Shown here: positions 30,569-32,174 of the stretch, piece by piece
Layout of the letters: every line of letters begins with the position of its first letter
Numbering within the stretch: the first letter of the stretch is position 1
NCBI GenBank assembly: GCA_964459305.1
Contig: CAYWNA010000151.1
Location: 1 to 32,174, forward strand
From: CAYWNA01 sp964459305
Lineage (GTDB): Bacteria; Planctomycetota; Planctomycetia; Pirellulales; Pirellulaceae
Length of the DNA stretch: 32,174 bases
Direction: 5' to 3'
Notes under the pieces: generated by a model
Seen by the model: the letters and a program-made list of their open reading frames with translations, nothing else
The model's database searches: none
What the model was told of the DNA's origin: nothing
Translations under genes and position numbers: made by a program

Positions 30569-32017
30569 CTCGGTAACGGTCTGCCTCAACAACTCAAGCG
30601 CCGCTGCGCGGATCTTCGCCTCCGCTTGCACTTCCAGGTATGAGGAACGGGCAGGCCAGGTTTCGTAGCCGCCCAATTCGTGTTGTTCCGGGGTCGGTAG
30701 ATACCCGTTGTATCCATTGGCCAATTCCATCGTGAACGTCGAGCGCAGCGGACTGCCGGCCTTGACGGCCAAGCCCGTTTCGGCGAAGACTTCACACGGG
30801 AACGCAGCGATGCCGACATCGCCGATGCGGATCGCCTGCAGGTTCACCGACGTGGTTGCCGGGAACTTGCTCAGGTGCAACGCTTCCTGCGCGTAGATCG
30901 GTGTCCAGCGATGCGGATGGGGACCTTCAGGATTCTCCAGAACCTGCTTGGCCCAGGCGAGACGTTTCTCATCGGGGCGTCGAACGCCCAACTGAAGTTC
31001 CGTTTCCTGCACGGCGAGCGTTACGTCGTCGCGATGTTCGATCTTCTGGATCACGGGCAATGCCTCTTTGGCCAGGATTCGCCCGGAGAGCTTCACCCAC
31101 TCAAACGGTTTGTATTGCTTTCCACCGCGATCGAGGGCGCCCATGTTGCCGCTGGTGCCGTTCGACATGATGCCCACCAGCGGCGGGTGCTCGTCGCCGG
31201 TCGGCAACTGCTTCTCCAACTCGCGGGCGAAGAAGCCGAAGTAATCCGCGCTGACGAATCCCCCACGATACCCACCGCAGTAATGCACGCTGAAGTTCGC
31301 TAATACGGCCAACGGCGTGCCATCGGCGTGCTGCACCGAGAGAATTGAGACCCGCGGATCAACGGGGCCGGCGGGCTTGATCACCGCCGAGCTCGTTCCC
31401 GCAACCGATCTCACCTGCTCGCCGGAAAGACCGAACGGATTCACGCCGACGCTGCCCGGCTCGCACAGGTATCGCCGGCAACGGACGAACTCCGGCTTCT
31501 GAAACGAGCCGAAGCCGACCTGTGCCGGCGCGAGGTTCGCGATCGCTCGACGTAACCCGTCGGCAATGCGAACGGTGACAAAATCTGAATACCAGCGATC
31601 GACGTCGGTGGTGTGCATGCCGATGACCGCCGGGGCCGCGTGCGTGTGCGTTGCGGCGATCAGGATGTTCTCCGCCGGCCACTGCGTGGCTTCGTGAACC
31701 AGTTTCTTGGCCCGGTCGGCGATGTCGCGTCCGATCATCCGCACGTCGCAGACGGCGATGGCCACTTGCGTTCGTCCGTCGTCGAAAGCCAGACAGCGGG
31801 CGTGCAACTCGTCGTGGACGCCGGTTGCCGGTCCCCCGCGAGCGATCACGCCGCCGTTGGCCGCTCCCAGCGGCAACGTGATGTTGCTGGTGGCCGCACC
31901 GGCTAGAAATCGTCGTCGCGGCTCTGCCGCTGAAATCTGGATCGACGTTGATGCTGCCAATGCCGCCGTCGCACCGAGGAAGCCTCTGCGAGTCATCCTG
32001 AAATCGGTTCTACTCAT
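30566..32017 (-). CDS. Tat-exported neutral/alkaline ceramidase-fold protein
   Basis: The start ATG 32017 follows AAGGAGC. The 483-residue product has a Tat signal (MTRRGFLGATAALAAS, residues 8-23) and the ceramidase N-terminal domain: RRRFLAGAATSNITLPLGAA at 34-53, THTHAAP at 123-129, NFSVHYCGGY, SADYFGFFARELE and IMSNGTSGNMGA. It ends GYLPTPEQHELGGYETWPAR, close to the paralogue at 18103-19536. The C-terminal domain of real ceramidases is missing. A His/Asp-rich metal site implies a zinc hydrolase outside the cytoplasm. It shares a 24-bp upstream sequence with the gene at 8354, although its closest protein relative in the window is the one at 18103, so the shared upstream element is not explained by the closest duplication. 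Confidence 0.87.
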   Translation of the reverse strand: MSRTDFRMTRRGFLGATAALAASTSIQISAAEPRRRFLAGAATSNITLPLGAANGGVIARGGPATGVHDELHARCLAFDDGRTQVAIAVCDVRMIGRDIADRAKKLVHEATQWPAENILIAATHTHAAPAVIGMHTTDVDRWYSDFVTVRIADGLRRAIANLAPAQVGFGSFQKPEFVRCRRYLCEPGSVGVNPFGLSGEQVRSVAGTSSAVIKPAGPVDPRVSILSVQHADGTPLAVLANFSVHYCGGYRGGFVSADYFGFFARELEKQLPTGDEHPPLVGIMSNGTSGNMGALDRGGKQYKPFEWVKLSGRILAKEALPVIQKIEHRDDVTLAVQETELQLGVRRPDEKRLAWAKQVLENPEGPHPHRWTPIYAQEALHLSKFPATTSVNLQAIRIGDVGIAAFPCEVFAETGLAVKAGSPLRSTFTMELANGYNGYLPTPEQHELGGYETWPARSSYLEVQAEAKIRAAALELLRQTVTE

Positions 32018-32046
32018 GCTTGCTCCTTACCTTTCAGATAGTAGAA

Positions 32047-32070
32047 CACAGGCGATCTGCATCCTGACGG
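32047..32070. repeat. 24-bp sequence repeated before two ceramidase-fold genes
   Basis: This copy is identical to 8405-8428 and lies 30-53 bp upstream of the ceramidase-fold gene starting at 32017. See that entry for its possible meaning. Confidence 0.6.
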
Positions 32071-32123
32071 CGGTGAGTTCCACGCGTGCCGTTCCTGTGT
32101 CTGCGGCGGGTGTCCTTCGGAAT

Positions 32124-32174
32124 TCACACGCGCCAGGGCTCTCGAATCGGCCGGCTGAGCATCTGGTTGGCTTC
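32124..32174 (-). CDS. Possible 3' end of a gene running beyond the window
   Basis: Minus strand from the window edge reads EANQMLSRPIREPWRV and TGA (32124-32126). The pattern is protein-like, and the tail of the ceramidase-fold protein at 6915 (ETAGQMLNRLWR) is vaguely similar. Only 16 codons are visible, so this is weak. The rest up to the next gene holds only the 24-bp repeat. Confidence 0.35.
   Translation of the reverse strand, partial: EANQMLSRPIREPWRV

Overview
The window looks like chromosomal DNA of a planctomycete, probably a Pirellulales-like member of the Planctomycetes/Verrucomicrobia/Lentisphaerae group. This rests on gene content, not a marker gene: several Tat-exported ceramidase-fold proteins, secreted DUF4838-type proteins, a PQQ-like propeller beginning WHQWRGP, secreted glycosidase-like proteins, an FGE-sulfatase fragment, and many small inverted repeats and gene remnants. 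The base composition is GC-rich throughout. No rRNA, tRNA or CRISPR array was found.

Left part (1-5.6 kb), accessory in character. A large unknown gene at 119-2906 appears split by a frameshift near 2214-2225; its second part carries a PD-(D/E)XK-like nuclease signature. It is followed by a DUF234/archaeal-type AAA ATPase gene (minus strand) flanked on both sides by directly repeated sequence built on a 111-bp unit. The ATPase has a well-placed promoter inside a 12-bp perfect dyad and an almost leaderless transcript is predicted.

Middle part (5.6-21 kb), all minus strand. It encodes mostly exported proteins: a calcineurin-like phosphoesterase, two ceramidase-fold proteins, a right-handed beta-helix protein, a TIM-barrel glycosidase-like protein, a DUF4838 protein, a third ceramidase-fold protein and a PQQ-like propeller. 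Between them lie remnants: a glycosidase C-terminus, the N-terminal third of a formylglycine-generating enzyme, and pieces of DUF4838 paralogues. One DUF4838 remnant at 13102-13389 is interrupted by a ~118-bp palindromic element with a 5-bp direct repeat at its ends. Removing the element restores exact colinearity with the intact paralogue at 15481-17928.

Right part (21.4-30.1 kb). An AraC-family regulator (minus) is divergent from a tight four-gene plus-strand operon: a GH67-like protein, a clan-D-like glycosidase, a free-standing N-terminal domain of the DUF4838/GH67 type, and a full DUF4838 protein with a C-terminal carbohydrate-binding-like domain. The natural reading is a regulator with a secreted saccharide-degradation operon, probably acting on uronic-acid-bearing or amino-sugar glycans; the substrate is not shown by the sequence. 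A fourth ceramidase-fold gene (minus) and the last 16 codons of another gene close the window.

Overall this is a glycan/lipid-scavenging region shaped by repeated duplication and decay of a few families (four ceramidase-fold genes; two intact, one partial and two vestigial DUF4838-type sequences), with small mobile repeats inserted among the remains.
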